A stretch of 64,000 bases of DNA from contig JACPHN010000022.1 in assembly GCA_016188575.1 (NCBI GenBank), positions 45,397 to 109,396 on the forward strand. Reading direction: 5' to 3'. A model generated the notes under the pieces. It did not search any database. It was not told the origin of the DNA and saw only the letters and a list, made by a program, of their open reading frames with translations. This document shows, piece after piece, positions 19,091 through 27,249 of this stretch (position 1 is the first letter of the stretch; the number at the start of each line of letters is the position of its first letter). The stretch is from Candidatus Schekmanbacteria bacterium. Lineage in GTDB: Bacteria > CSSED10-310 > JACPHN01. Both the position numbers and the translations under genes were made by a program.

Positions 19091-20014
19091 TCAGGGCAGG
19101 CGCCACAAGCGGCGATTCGCCTGCACCAGGTCCCACGTGAAAATCGCCAGACCAAGCCATACGAGCGCAAAGCTGCGAAGCTGTGCGCTCGAAAAGTCCT
19201 CGCGATACACCAGCACGGCGAGCAGAAACTGGCCGGTCGGCGCCAGGTATTGGAGGATGCCGATCACGTACAGCGGCAAGCGCTTGGTCGCCTTGGCGAA
19301 GAGCAACAGTGGAAACCCGGTCACACAGCCCGCTCCCAACAAGAGCAGGTGCGAAACGGCGTCCCCGTTTCCGGTAACGCTTTGGTGGGTACCCATGAGG
19401 AACGCCAGAATGCAGAGACCTACGGGAAACAGGAAAAGGCTCTCAATGGTCGATCCCAGGAGCGGTGCCACGGTGAGCGTCTTGCGGAGCAGCCCGTAGA
19501 GGCCGAAAGAAAGGGCGAGCGCGAAGGCAATCCACAGGTGCGAGGGAGCGCGCATCGCGAGTTGCGCCACTCCGGCGGCGGCCGCCCCGATGGCAAGCCA
19601 GTGAGCGCGCCGTAGACGCTCCTGGAGAAAGACCATACCCAGTGCCACGGACACCAGTGGCGTGATGAAGTAGCCGAGACTGGCGGCTAGAACGCGATTG
19701 GCGCTTATTGCGTAGATGAAAATCGACCAGTTGAGGCCAAGCAGCGCCGCGGTAAGCAGCAGGGCGCCGCACGCGCGGCCAGAAGAAAGCAGACGGCGAG
19801 CTTCGCCGAGGCCGGTGCCGCGGGACAGCATGAGCCCGGCAAAGAACAGGAGCGTCCAGGACATGCGGTGCGCCAGCACCTCGACCACGGGCACGTGCGC
19901 GAGGTGTTTCCAGTACACCGGGATGAGTCCCCAGAAACTGTACGCCGCGACCGCCAGGCCGACGCCTCGGAGGTCATGTCCATCAACGTGTGCTGCCATT
20001 GCGCCGCCGCTCAT
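19091..20014 (-). CDS. rarD: EamA-family permease RarD
   Basis: A 307-aa inner-membrane protein with about ten hydrophobic segments and two EamA repeats. The opening GVGLAVAAYSFWGLIPVYWK and the motifs VEVLAHRMSWTLLF, LNWSIFIYAI, LGYFITPLVSVALGM and LQYLAPTGQFLLAV are diagnostic of RarD. RarD proteins are drug/metabolite-type transporters with poorly defined substrates. The ATG overlaps the TGA of the upstream propeller gene (ATGA), so translation is probably coupled; this fixes the start at 20014. Confidence 0.9.
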   Translation of the reverse strand: MSGGAMAAHVDGHDLRGVGLAVAAYSFWGLIPVYWKHLAHVPVVEVLAHRMSWTLLFFAGLMLSRGTGLGEARRLLSSGRACGALLLTAALLGLNWSIFIYAISANRVLAASLGYFITPLVSVALGMVFLQERLRRAHWLAIGAAAAGVAQLAMRAPSHLWIAFALALSFGLYGLLRKTLTVAPLLGSTIESLFLFPVGLCILAFLMGTHQSVTGNGDAVSHLLLLGAGCVTGFPLLLFAKATKRLPLYVIGILQYLAPTGQFLLAVLVYREDFSSAQLRSFALVWLGLAIFTWDLVQANRRLWRLP

Positions 20015-23000
20015 GGGCTGTTAGCATCTCTACATGCGCTTTGGGCGCGCTTTGCAGGCGATCCGGCGGTGGCTTGAGGCAGGCGCAACCCGGCTCCCAT
20101 CGCTACGAGCGCAACCGCCAGCAGCATCAGGCGCTCCGGCCCGGGACCGGGAACGGCGCCTGGTCCGACCTCGACGGGCAAGATCGAGCTGTTGTCGGAC
20201 GGGTCCGGGTCGGATTGTCGCGCCGTGATGGACACCTCGTTGCTCCCGGCTCCCACCGCGATCGGGATCGCCGACACCGTCACGGTCGCCGTTGTCCCCG
20301 AGAGCACGCTGCCCAGTGAGCACGTCAGCGCGCCGCCAAAATCCTCGCAGAACCCGTGGCTCGTCTGCAGGCCCGTTATGCGGAAGCTCGGCCCATACTC
20401 ATCCACCAGAGTGACCTCGTCCGCGGCTTGCGGTCCCTCATTGGCGACAACCACGGTGAACTGGAGGGCTGAGCCCAAGGTGCCGGGATTGGCAGTGACG
20501 TCCTGAGAAAGGGAGAGATCGGCTTCACCGGTGGCGCGGACAGCGGGGCCGACTTCAACGATGAGCGCCGAGGTGGCTTCCTCCGGCCTGTAAAAGGCGA
20601 TCTGCATGATTCCAGCCCTCTGGAGACCCGCCCCGCCTGCTGGCGGCGCCGTCCGCGCGCTCGGGCAGATTCCTGAATAGACGCTGATGCGTTCGCCGAT
20701 ACCGTGATCGACGCTGTAGCCGCCGCGCGGCGGATCGAACAGGCAGCAGATGTGGGTCTCCCCTTGCACGGTGCATTGCAGCGCGGCCGCCGGCAATGCG
20801 GTGCCGTCGGGCTTGTAGAGCGTCGTGACCGTGCCTCGGCGCGACGCCGCGGCTCGGCCAGCGCCTCGTCCCGCCACGCCGTCGCTCGCGCGCACGAACG
20901 CCTGCTCGCTATACCCACTCTCGTTTCCGGCAGCGTCGACCGCAGTAACCGCGTAGTAGTACGAGACTTCGAGCGAAACGGCATCGTCCTCGAAGGTCGT
21001 TTGCGCGATCGGGGCGGCGTTGATTCGCTGAAAGTCGCCGCCGGCGATGGCCGACCGATAGGCGTTGTAGTGATCGACGCCCGTCTCGCCTGCCGGTGCC
21101 GACCACGTCAAGTGCACAACAGGGCCATCGGCGGCGCGGGCGATGAGCTCGGACGGCGGCATGACGCTGCCGTGAAACTCCACGAGGCCGTACGACGACA
21201 CGAGCCAGGCGCGTGACGGGTCCACAGTGGTGATGTCCGAGACGTCTGTGATGCCGCTCCTGCGGGGGATTACGGTCCAGTTCTGCCCGGCATCGCTGGA
21301 CCCATACACCGCGGACGCGGACGAGCTCAGCCAGAGCTGTTCATCCGCCACAGCGACGTGTTTTTTCCCCGGAATCGCAAGCGACGCCCACTCGTTCTTG
21401 TCGCCGCCGCTATCCGTCCACACGCCTCCGTCGTCACCTGTGGCAACCCCCAGAGAGGCCGTCAGGAAGAAAACGTCGTTGAGCTTTGGGCCGTCCGAGT
21501 ACACCTCTTCCCACCCTAGCGCGCCCGAGCGCTTCATGATCCGGCCGATATCGTTTACAGCCCAGACATTCGCCGTGTCATAGGCGAAGATGTCGCCGCC
21601 CAGGGAGAATGGCTCCTCCCGGCTCCAGTCGCCGCCGCCGTTGCTCGTGCCCCAAATGTGCGTGGCGCCACGGCACCAGCCGCGCGCGGCGGTGGCGAAA
21701 TCCATCCCGTTGTCGCAGGAGCTGAAGTCGGACCGGGCGGTGAACGTCTGCCCGCCATTGGTCGAGCGATACAGCCTTCCCGGCTTGTCCTTCCAGACGA
21801 ACACGGTGTCGGTGCCGACCGCGGACACCTGGGCGTACGTGCCGATCGCCTCCAGCCCGGTTTCCGCTGCAGCGACCTCGGCGCTGCGCGAAATCCAGGT
21901 GCGGCCGCCATCCGTGGTCCCCATGAGAACCTCGTCGCCGGCCACGATCCACCCGACGTGCGCAGTCGCCATGTCGATCTCCTTCAGCGTGGCCGCGACG
22001 CTCCGCGGATCGAGAGACCACGACGTGCCCGCGTCGAGCGACCGCGCCACGACACCGCTTTCACCGACGATGATCGCCCTGGCCGTGTCGACGACGTGGA
22101 TTCCGGCCAGGGGTTCCGGCGGGCTCACACGCGCCGCCTTCGCCCAGGTCACGCCCGCGTCGCCGGTCGTATAGACGGCGCCGAGCAGCGGAAAGATCAT
22201 CATGCCAAAACGATCGTCAGCCGCGAAGTGGACGTCGATTGGGTTGGCTGAGACCATGTCGAGAGCCGGGCTGAAGCTCGTGATCGGCTGGAAGGTCCCA
22301 CCTCCGTCGGTCGTGCGAGAGGCGATTCCGTGCCCCACCAGGAAACCGGTGAGCTCGTCGAGAAAGAGCAGCGACGAAGCGGTGTCGCGATGTATGGCCT
22401 CCGCATCGACGAGCTCGATGACGTCCCAATTTGTTCCGTCCACCGTGCGGTAAACGGAATACCGCGGAGTAGGAAGCGTGCCGTCTACGGGAACGGCGCC
22501 GGCCCAGCCGTGGCTCTGGTCGGTAAAATACAGCGCCTCGAAACGCAACTCCGCGTCTTCGGCGCCGGCCGCGGGCAGGAACGTCTCGCCGTCATCGGCG
22601 GACGTGTACACCGCCCCGGCGCACGCGGCGTAGAGCGTCCCGGCGACCGGCAACCAGAGATCGCGGCAGGGAAACTGCAGTCCGGTAGCGGCCACCGTGA
22701 CCCAGGTGACGCCGCCGTTGGTCGTCTTGAGCAGGGCGTCTCCGATCGCGTACGCCGTGGTGTCGTCGTAGGCGAAGACGGCCTCGAGATCGCCGTCGAG
22801 CCCGCTAACTTGAGCGTTCCAACTGTTTCCGCGGTCGGTGCTGCGCAGTATGAGGGCGTCCTCGCCGAGGCTCGAGAAGCTGTTCAACAGCCACTGGCTG
22901 GTGCGGCTGCCGACGATCCAGCCGCTGGTGCCGCTCGGCGCGAAGTCGACATCGTGAAAGTGGCTCGACCATTCGCCGGCGCGTTGGACGGTGAACGGGA

Positions 23001-23109
23001 TCGAGCTCCAATCGGCGGCGCCTGCCGGCGGCGCGGCGGCGCAGAAAACCGCACCGGCAGCCAGGAGCAGCAAGCGGGCAAAAGCGGCGCTCGTACGCGA
23101 TGTCCTCAT
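20011..23109 (-). CDS. secreted YCF48/BNR beta-propeller protein with fibronectin III and DUF11 domains
   Basis: A 1032-aa exported protein. The signal peptide is LARLLLLAAGAVFCAAAPPAGA (interrupted by residue choices). Repeated blades carry S-x-D-x-G-x-x-W motifs (STDRGNSWNAQ, TTNGGVTWVTV, TTDGGRTWISR), as in YCF48-like and BNR proteins. A fibronectin III domain follows (VVHLTWSAPAGETGVDHYNAYR), then a DUF11-like domain (ADLSLSQDVTANPGTLG) and a C-terminal VPGPGPERL, hydrophobic helix, basic tail arrangement resembling a sorting signal. The role is probably extracellular or outer-surface binding. It is coupled to rarD by a 4-base overlap. Confidence 0.85.
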   Translation of the reverse strand: MRTSRTSAAFARLLLLAAGAVFCAAAPPAGAADWSSIPFTVQRAGEWSSHFHDVDFAPSGTSGWIVGSRTSQWLLNSFSSLGEDALILRSTDRGNSWNAQVSGLDGDLEAVFAYDDTTAYAIGDALLKTTNGGVTWVTVAATGLQFPCRDLWLPVAGTLYAACAGAVYTSADDGETFLPAAGAEDAELRFEALYFTDQSHGWAGAVPVDGTLPTPRYSVYRTVDGTNWDVIELVDAEAIHRDTASSLLFLDELTGFLVGHGIASRTTDGGGTFQPITSFSPALDMVSANPIDVHFAADDRFGMMIFPLLGAVYTTGDAGVTWAKAARVSPPEPLAGIHVVDTARAIIVGESGVVARSLDAGTSWSLDPRSVAATLKEIDMATAHVGWIVAGDEVLMGTTDGGRTWISRSAEVAAAETGLEAIGTYAQVSAVGTDTVFVWKDKPGRLYRSTNGGQTFTARSDFSSCDNGMDFATAARGWCRGATHIWGTSNGGGDWSREEPFSLGGDIFAYDTANVWAVNDIGRIMKRSGALGWEEVYSDGPKLNDVFFLTASLGVATGDDGGVWTDSGGDKNEWASLAIPGKKHVAVADEQLWLSSSASAVYGSSDAGQNWTVIPRRSGITDVSDITTVDPSRAWLVSSYGLVEFHGSVMPPSELIARAADGPVVHLTWSAPAGETGVDHYNAYRSAIAGGDFQRINAAPIAQTTFEDDAVSLEVSYYYAVTAVDAAGNESGYSEQAFVRASDGVAGRGAGRAAASRRGTVTTLYKPDGTALPAAALQCTVQGETHICCLFDPPRGGYSVDHGIGERISVYSGICPSARTAPPAGGAGLQRAGIMQIAFYRPEEATSALIVEVGPAVRATGEADLSLSQDVTANPGTLGSALQFTVVVANEGPQAADEVTLVDEYGPSFRITGLQTSHGFCEDFGGALTCSLGSVLSGTTATVTVSAIPIAVGAGSNEVSITARQSDPDPSDNSSILPVEVGPGAVPGPGPERLMLLAVALVAMGAGLRLPQATAGSPAKRAQSACRDANSP

Positions 23110-23730
23110 AGACGGGATCTCTCTTTTTCGGAGGATGCCCCGCGCTACCGGGCATCACCATGAGCATAGCGGCTGCGGGAGCGAGGGGCAATGACTCGTT
23201 TTTGGGATTACGAAGGTGGTCATTTTCAGGAAGCGTGCCACCGTCGGCGCGCGCGGGATGGCACGCTGCCGCCGGGAAGGAGGAGCACGCGCGCAGGCGT
23301 AGCGACGTGTACCGTCGTCATGACACAATGCGCCACAACCCGCCCGCCCCCAGGGTCGCTCCGCTCCTTGCCGCCTACGGCACCTGCCGCTTGCGCCGCC
23401 GCACCGCCCGTGCGCTCGCGCGTGCCCATGGCGCGCTCAACATCATCGCTCCGCTCGCCGGGCAGGTTAACACCGTGGAAAACGCCCGGAAGAGCTTGCT
23501 AGAGGTAGCCGAAAAGCTGGCTGTGATCGAGACTGCGGCTGGCCGGGAGGGCGGTGGGGTACCTGAAGCGTATCCGCCAGGAGTGTTGCGCTCCATGCCC
23601 CCAGGCTGACCTTGTTGCACGCGGGATGGCAGCGAGGAACGCCTTGTCAGAGCACGGAGATGAACCACGCGCCCCCACGGGGGAGCGAGCAGAGACCGCT
23701 GTCATGCGGAGTGAGACCGGTTCAAGCCGC
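23110..23730. other. intergenic region without supported gene
   Basis: These 621 bases contain several overlapping short frames on both strands, none with a recognised domain or SD. It separates the start of the propeller gene from the end of the toxin gene, both on the minus strand, so it should contain the promoter of the former. Confidence 0.4.
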
Positions 23731-24084
23731 TCAGGACTCCCGACGGATGCGGACTTGCCGTGGCGAGACGACGCTGAACGCTCCGAGGACTTCCGCGGCG
23801 TGCTCCCGGAACACTGCCGCTACGAGCCCGGCTTTCGCTGCGTTCGGCAAGCCCGAAAGGCGAAGTAGAACCACGCCAGAGTGCGAGAGGCGCTGGCGAA
23901 ATACGAGATCGCCGAAGTCCTTGTCTGTGGTGATCAAGAGGGCGCTTCGAGCGTTGGCTTGGCGCAAGACCTCCTCATCTCCAATGCCGGGAGACAGCTC
24001 CGCCACGTAGATTACGTCATGACCGTCCCGACGCAGTCGCTCCACCACCGCACGATCGACACCCTCATCGGCAACGAGGTTCAT
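23731..24084 (-). CDS. DUF5615 PIN-like toxin
   Basis: A 117-aa protein. It opens MNLVADEGVDRAVVERLR, the acidic-residue-bearing start of PIN-like Mut7-C/DUF5615 proteins, followed by GHDVIYVAE and LLITTDKDFGDLVF, where T-x-D-x-D-F carries the second acidic cluster of the nuclease site. It is expected to be an RNase toxin neutralised by the DUF433 protein encoded just upstream. ATGA overlap with that gene (24081-24084) shows tight coupling. Confidence 0.88.
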   Translation of the reverse strand: MNLVADEGVDRAVVERLRRDGHDVIYVAELSPGIGDEEVLRQANARSALLITTDKDFGDLVFRQRLSHSGVVLLRLSGLPNAAKAGLVAAVFREHAAEVLGAFSVVSPRQVRIRRES

Positions 24085-24317
24085 GCCGATTTCGCGTCGA
24101 GCGGGTAAACCACCTCGGAGCGAAGTGCCTTCGCGGCGAAACGGAGGGCGGCCAGGACACCATCGCGCGTCAAACGGGGGTGCGACTCGAGCACCGCGTC
24201 GATCGACTCGCCACTACCGAGCTTCTCCAAGATAAGGTCCACGGTGATCCGCGTGCCCGCAACAACCGGCTTGCCCATCATCACCTTGGGATCAGAGAGA
24301 ATCATCGGCTCGTTCAT
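24081..24317 (-). CDS. DUF433 antitoxin
   Basis: A 78-aa protein. The ATG at 24317 follows GGAGGCGA at good spacing; a longer frame from 24338 lacks an SD. It has the DUF433 pattern: ILSDPKVMMGKPVVAGTRITV, then a helix-turn-helix-like ESIDAVLESHPRLTRDGVLAAL. DUF433 proteins pair with DUF5615 toxins; the gene order antitoxin then toxin with a 4-base overlap is typical. It probably binds its own promoter in the structured region upstream. Confidence 0.88.
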   Translation of the reverse strand: MNEPMILSDPKVMMGKPVVAGTRITVDLILEKLGSGESIDAVLESHPRLTRDGVLAALRFAAKALRSEVVYPLDAKSA

Positions 24318-24449
24318 TACTCGCCTCCAGAGGACCATTCTAGCAGACCCGCCTTTGCTTCAGGAACACGCGCGCAACGGGGTAGCGGGGCGCCGGGTCA
24401 GCGGCAGCCCCCAGAGGTAGCTTACTACTGCAGAGCGCTGCCCGCTGTA

Positions 24450-24546
24450 CCCGGTGGGCCTGCCGCGCAATCAGCGCGGCGGAACCACCGGGCTTTGCCC
24501 GGCGCCACGTTCTTCCAACGTCCGACGCGCAGCGTCGGAAGAACGT
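24450..24546. repeat. array of three nested or adjacent strong hairpins
   Basis: CCCGGTGG (24450-24457) pairs with CCACCGGG (24485-24492) and encloses CCGCGC-aatca-GCGCGG (24463-24479). Then CCGGGC-ttt-GCCCGG (24488-24502). Then ACGTTCTT (24507-24514) pairs with AAGAACGT (24539-24546) around the inner stem CCGACGC-gca-GCGTCGG. It lies between the antitoxin promoter and the IS element. Confidence 0.7.
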
Positions 24547-24631
24547 CGCCGCTAAGCTGCGCGAGCGCCAGCGAGCGTCAGGTTCAGCGCATTGTTCTGC
24601 AGCCGTCTGCCCTCGAGTTGCGCAACAGTAT

Positions 24632-26095
24632 GTGACCCGTAAGGGCGAGAGTCGCCGTGGGAGCGAGTTTTTGGGCGCCAGGCAGGGCGGGGGGGTTGAA
24701 AGCGAACGGCCAACCGTGCTGCGGACCGTCGCGTGCGCCCCCGGCTACGCGGGCCGGAAGCGTGGCGAAGCGATTCGCTCGCGCACCACCGTCCAGCAGG
24801 CGCACACCGCGGAGTGGCTGGGAAGCTTCGGTGCGCCGGGAAACGGTGATCTCTGGGGAGAGCTGGCGCGGGGATGTGAGGTGGTGGTGCGCTATCTTCG
24901 CCACCACGGCCTCGAGCCCTCCGTGGGTGTACTGCGACTCGACGGTCTGTACGGCTCGGTGCGAGGAGCCGCGCTCATCGTGTCGTCCGGACTGGGATAT
25001 CTGATGCGCTCGGCAAGCTACCACCTGCTCCCTGACGCCGAAGTCCGACGACGCTTGAAAACGGCCACCCCCGTGCGGTTTTCCCCGCACGGAGAAGTCA
25101 CGCCCCGGGAAATCATCGAGGTCGGCTGGATCACCTGGAAAAGCGGCCGGGGCCGATCCCAGCGCACCACGAGCACGCGTCTGATCGTCACCAAACGCGC
25201 ACCCCAACCGGGCGAAGAAACCACCCCGAAAGTTGGCGTGCTGCGGCAAGGGACCATCTGGGAGCTCTTCGTGACGGATCGGGAGGAGAAGGGGCTGACC
25301 GCTTGCGACGTGGTCGACCTGTATCTGGGCCGGGGTGGCTTCGCAGGGACTTTGGCGCAGGAAGACCGCGAGCAAGACGCCGATCGGTGGGTGAGCCAGA
25401 ACCCGGAGGGGCAGGAGCTCTGGCAGCAGATCTGCCTTTGTGTATGGAATACGCGGGTGTGGTTGGGGCGGGTAATGAGCGACCGCCCGCGCCGGCGTAC
25501 TCTGTGGTCGGAGCCGCTGCTCGCAGCGCCGGAAACCGACTCGATGCCGAAGAGTGCCGCAGCGGATGTCGTGGCGCCTACGGTGCCGGACAGCGAGTCG
25601 ACCGTACCCGTGCCGCATGGTGCGCGCATCGCCACCAACCGGGGCGCCGGCCGAGGGAAGTTTGGCGGAGACGACTTTTCCTGGGTCGATGGCCAGACTC
25701 TGCAGTGCCCGAACCTGAAGACACTGCGCTTGTCGCATCGCGAGGTGGCAGCCGATGGCGGCGAGACCCTGCGGTTCCGGGCGCGGCGAGCGCATTGCCG
25801 GGGGTGTCCGCTGGCGGATCGATGCCTGGGCAATGGCGCCACCGGCCGCAGCGGCCTGACGGTCACCGTGTGCCTGCCCGCGGAGGCGAAACCGGCGATG
25901 CCCGAGCTGTGGCCAGCGGTGCCGGAAAGGGATGCGATCCCGTGCGGACTCGGCAGAGAACCCGTCTTTCTCGACGACATCCCGGCCGCCGCGCTGCGGC
26001 GGGCGATCACTGACCTTTGCGCGGCCAGTCAGTGCGGCTCGTCCGCAAGCCGGCCATCGCCCCGCTCCCGCCGCAACCGCAACGCGTGTGCCTGA
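24632..26095 (+). pseudogene. transposase, 5' reading frame
   Basis: A 487-codon frame from a GTG. Motifs VACAPGYAGRKRGEAIRSRT, FGAPGNGDLWGEL, VLRLDGLYGSVRG and YLGRGGFAGTLAQEDREQDA belong to a family of DDE transposases. Asp in RLDGLYG and the E-D-R-E-Q-D block are likely catalytic positions. A Cys cluster, HCRGCPLADRC, follows an SWVDGQTLQCPN-type region. The frame ends prematurely, with the conserved C-terminal block in the +1-related frame at 26017-26259. The N-terminus looks short for the family, so it may also be truncated. Confidence 0.7.
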
Positions 26096-26259
26096 TGACG
26101 CGGGACGAGCGCGCACACCGGCGGCTGACTTTCGCACGACAACGGGCACGCAACGCCATCGGTCCTCACCACGGTAAAGCGATCCTCGCCATCAGCAGCC
26201 TGCCGAGGCGACTCCTCGACTTTCTCAGCAACCTCGAGCCGAAGCGAACAGCGGCATGA
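26017..26259 (+). pseudogene. transposase C-terminal end in a shifted frame
   Basis: This frame encodes MTRDERAHRRLTFARQRARN followed by AILAISSLPRRLLDFLS. It matches the usual C-terminus of the same transposase family (T-R-x-E-R-A-H-x-R-L-x-x-x-x-R-x-x-R-N, then a small helical tail). The shift from the upstream frame occurs around 26015-26045. The segment has no SD of its own. Confidence 0.6.
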
Positions 26260-26478
26260 GCTCGCTGGCCCCCAAGACGCCCCGGAATGCGCATCCTACT
26301 GCCGTCTCACGCCGCTTTGGCGCCCCCGGTTGCGCAACTCGTGGGTCCGTGACGTCTCAAGCCTGCACCCGAAGTCGTCCCAGGCGCCCAAAAGCCGCTT
26401 GGGAGGCGAGATGTGCCGGGATGGGTGCAGCCACAGCACAAGGCACATTCCGCCGGCGCCGAATTTCGGGTGGTGTCC

Positions 26479-26522
26479 TTGACAGGGGCGGGAAGCGTGA
26501 TTATAAAACTGACATGTCAGTT
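26479..26522 (+). promoter_or_regulatory. promoter and TetR operator of the redox operon regulator
   Basis: TTGACA (26479-26484), 17-base spacer, TATAAA (26502-26507): near-consensus sigma70 promoter. It is followed directly by the perfect palindrome AACTGACATGTCAGTT (26507-26522). The same 14-bp core ACTGACATGTCAGT recurs at 27236-27249 upstream of the first redox gene. This is strong evidence for autoregulation by the adjacent TetR protein. Confidence 0.85.
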
Positions 26523-26549
26523 CAATATCGCCTTCGGAATGACGAAACT

Positions 26550-27182
26550 ATGACTCGCAAGCCCAAAAGCGACCGCGGCGCTGCGCGGCAGGACGAAATC
26601 CTCCGGGCCGCCGCCGTGGTGTTCGCCGAGCATGGCTACGAACGCGCCAACATCGACAAGGTCTGCAGCGCGGCCGGCATCGCTCGCGGCACCCTGTATC
26701 AGTACTTCGCCGACAAGCAATCGCTGTTTCGCGAGGTTCTCGAGCGGTTCGTGGCGCGCATTCGGCCGACGATGCAACCATTTGTGCCGCTCGGCATCCC
26801 CATTCCGAAGGACGAAAAACTGATTCGCGGATTCTTGACGCTCCGCCTGCAGGGAGTCTTTGAGTCCCTGGCCGAAGAACCCCACGTCTTCCGCATTCTT
26901 GTCAATGAGGGCACTGCCAAGAACGCGGAAGTCGAGGACCTGGTCGCGGCGTTCGACCTGGAGCTGCGAGCCATGATCGAGACGGAGCTGAGCTATGGCG
27001 CGCAGACGGGGTTGTTCGTGATCGACGATGTCCCGTTTCTCGCCAACTTCATCGTGGGAGCCGTCCTCAAGACCGCGCAGGCATACTTGTTTCGGCCCGA
27101 AACCAGTATGGATCCGGCGCGACTGGGCGAGAAAACCGTGCAGATCGTGATGCGGCTCATCCAGCCGGCGCCAAGGCAGTAA
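26550..27182 (+). CDS. TetR-family transcriptional regulator of the redox operon
   Basis: A 210-aa repressor. The N-terminal TetR HTH covers about residues 13-60: ILRAAAVVFAEHGYERANID, then IARGTLYQYFADKQSLF. The C-terminal half is the ligand-binding helical domain. The start MTRKPKSDRG is preferred; an in-frame ATG at 26514 lies inside the operator and close to the expected transcription start. It is transcribed in the same direction as the three redox genes 60 bases downstream, and its operator core is repeated there, so it probably controls both itself and that operon in response to a substrate-related ligand. Confidence 0.9.
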   Translation: MTRKPKSDRGAARQDEILRAAAVVFAEHGYERANIDKVCSAAGIARGTLYQYFADKQSLFREVLERFVARIRPTMQPFVPLGIPIPKDEKLIRGFLTLRLQGVFESLAEEPHVFRILVNEGTAKNAEVEDLVAAFDLELRAMIETELSYGAQTGLFVIDDVPFLANFIVGAVLKTAQAYLFRPETSMDPARLGEKTVQIVMRLIQPAPRQ

Positions 27183-27196
27183 CGTACCGCTTTCTT

Positions 27197-27216
27197 GAGC
27201 ACCATTGGGAGTGCTC
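27197..27216 (+). terminator. short inverted repeat between tetR and the redox operon
   Basis: GAGCAC-cattggga-GTGCTC is a perfect 6-bp inverted repeat 15 bases after the tetR stop. No T-run follows, so it may be a weak terminator/attenuator or an additional binding site. Confidence 0.35.
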
Positions 27217-27235
27217 ATTACCCGTGAGGAGAAAA

Positions 27236-27249
27236 ACTGACATGTCAGT
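27236..27249 (+). promoter_or_regulatory. second TetR operator, overlapping a start codon
   Basis: ACTGACATGTCAGT is identical to the core of the operator at 26507-26522. Its centre contains the ATG (27242-27244) of the first FAD gene, so bound repressor would cover the translation start. Confidence 0.8.

Larger units (their letters stand above)
24614..26341 (+). mobile_element. IS element with 13-bp terminal inverted repeats
   Basis: CGAGTTGCGCAAC at 24614-24626 and its exact complement GTTGCGCAACTCG at 26329-26341 flank a single transposase reading frame. The central GTTGCGCAAC is itself palindromic, so only the outer three bases add independent support. The element is about 1.73 kb. No clear target-site duplication is seen. 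The transposase is frameshifted, so the copy is probably inactive. Confidence 0.55.

Noticed and set aside
23160..23609. 149-codon plus-strand frame upstream of the propeller gene
   Set aside because: No SD, no domain, and composition shifts along its length; left as intergenic.
24584..26149. 521-codon open frame on the minus strand opposite the transposase
   Set aside because: Arg/Pro/Ala-rich shadow of the GC-rich plus-strand transposase; no domain, and the plus strand has clear transposase motifs.
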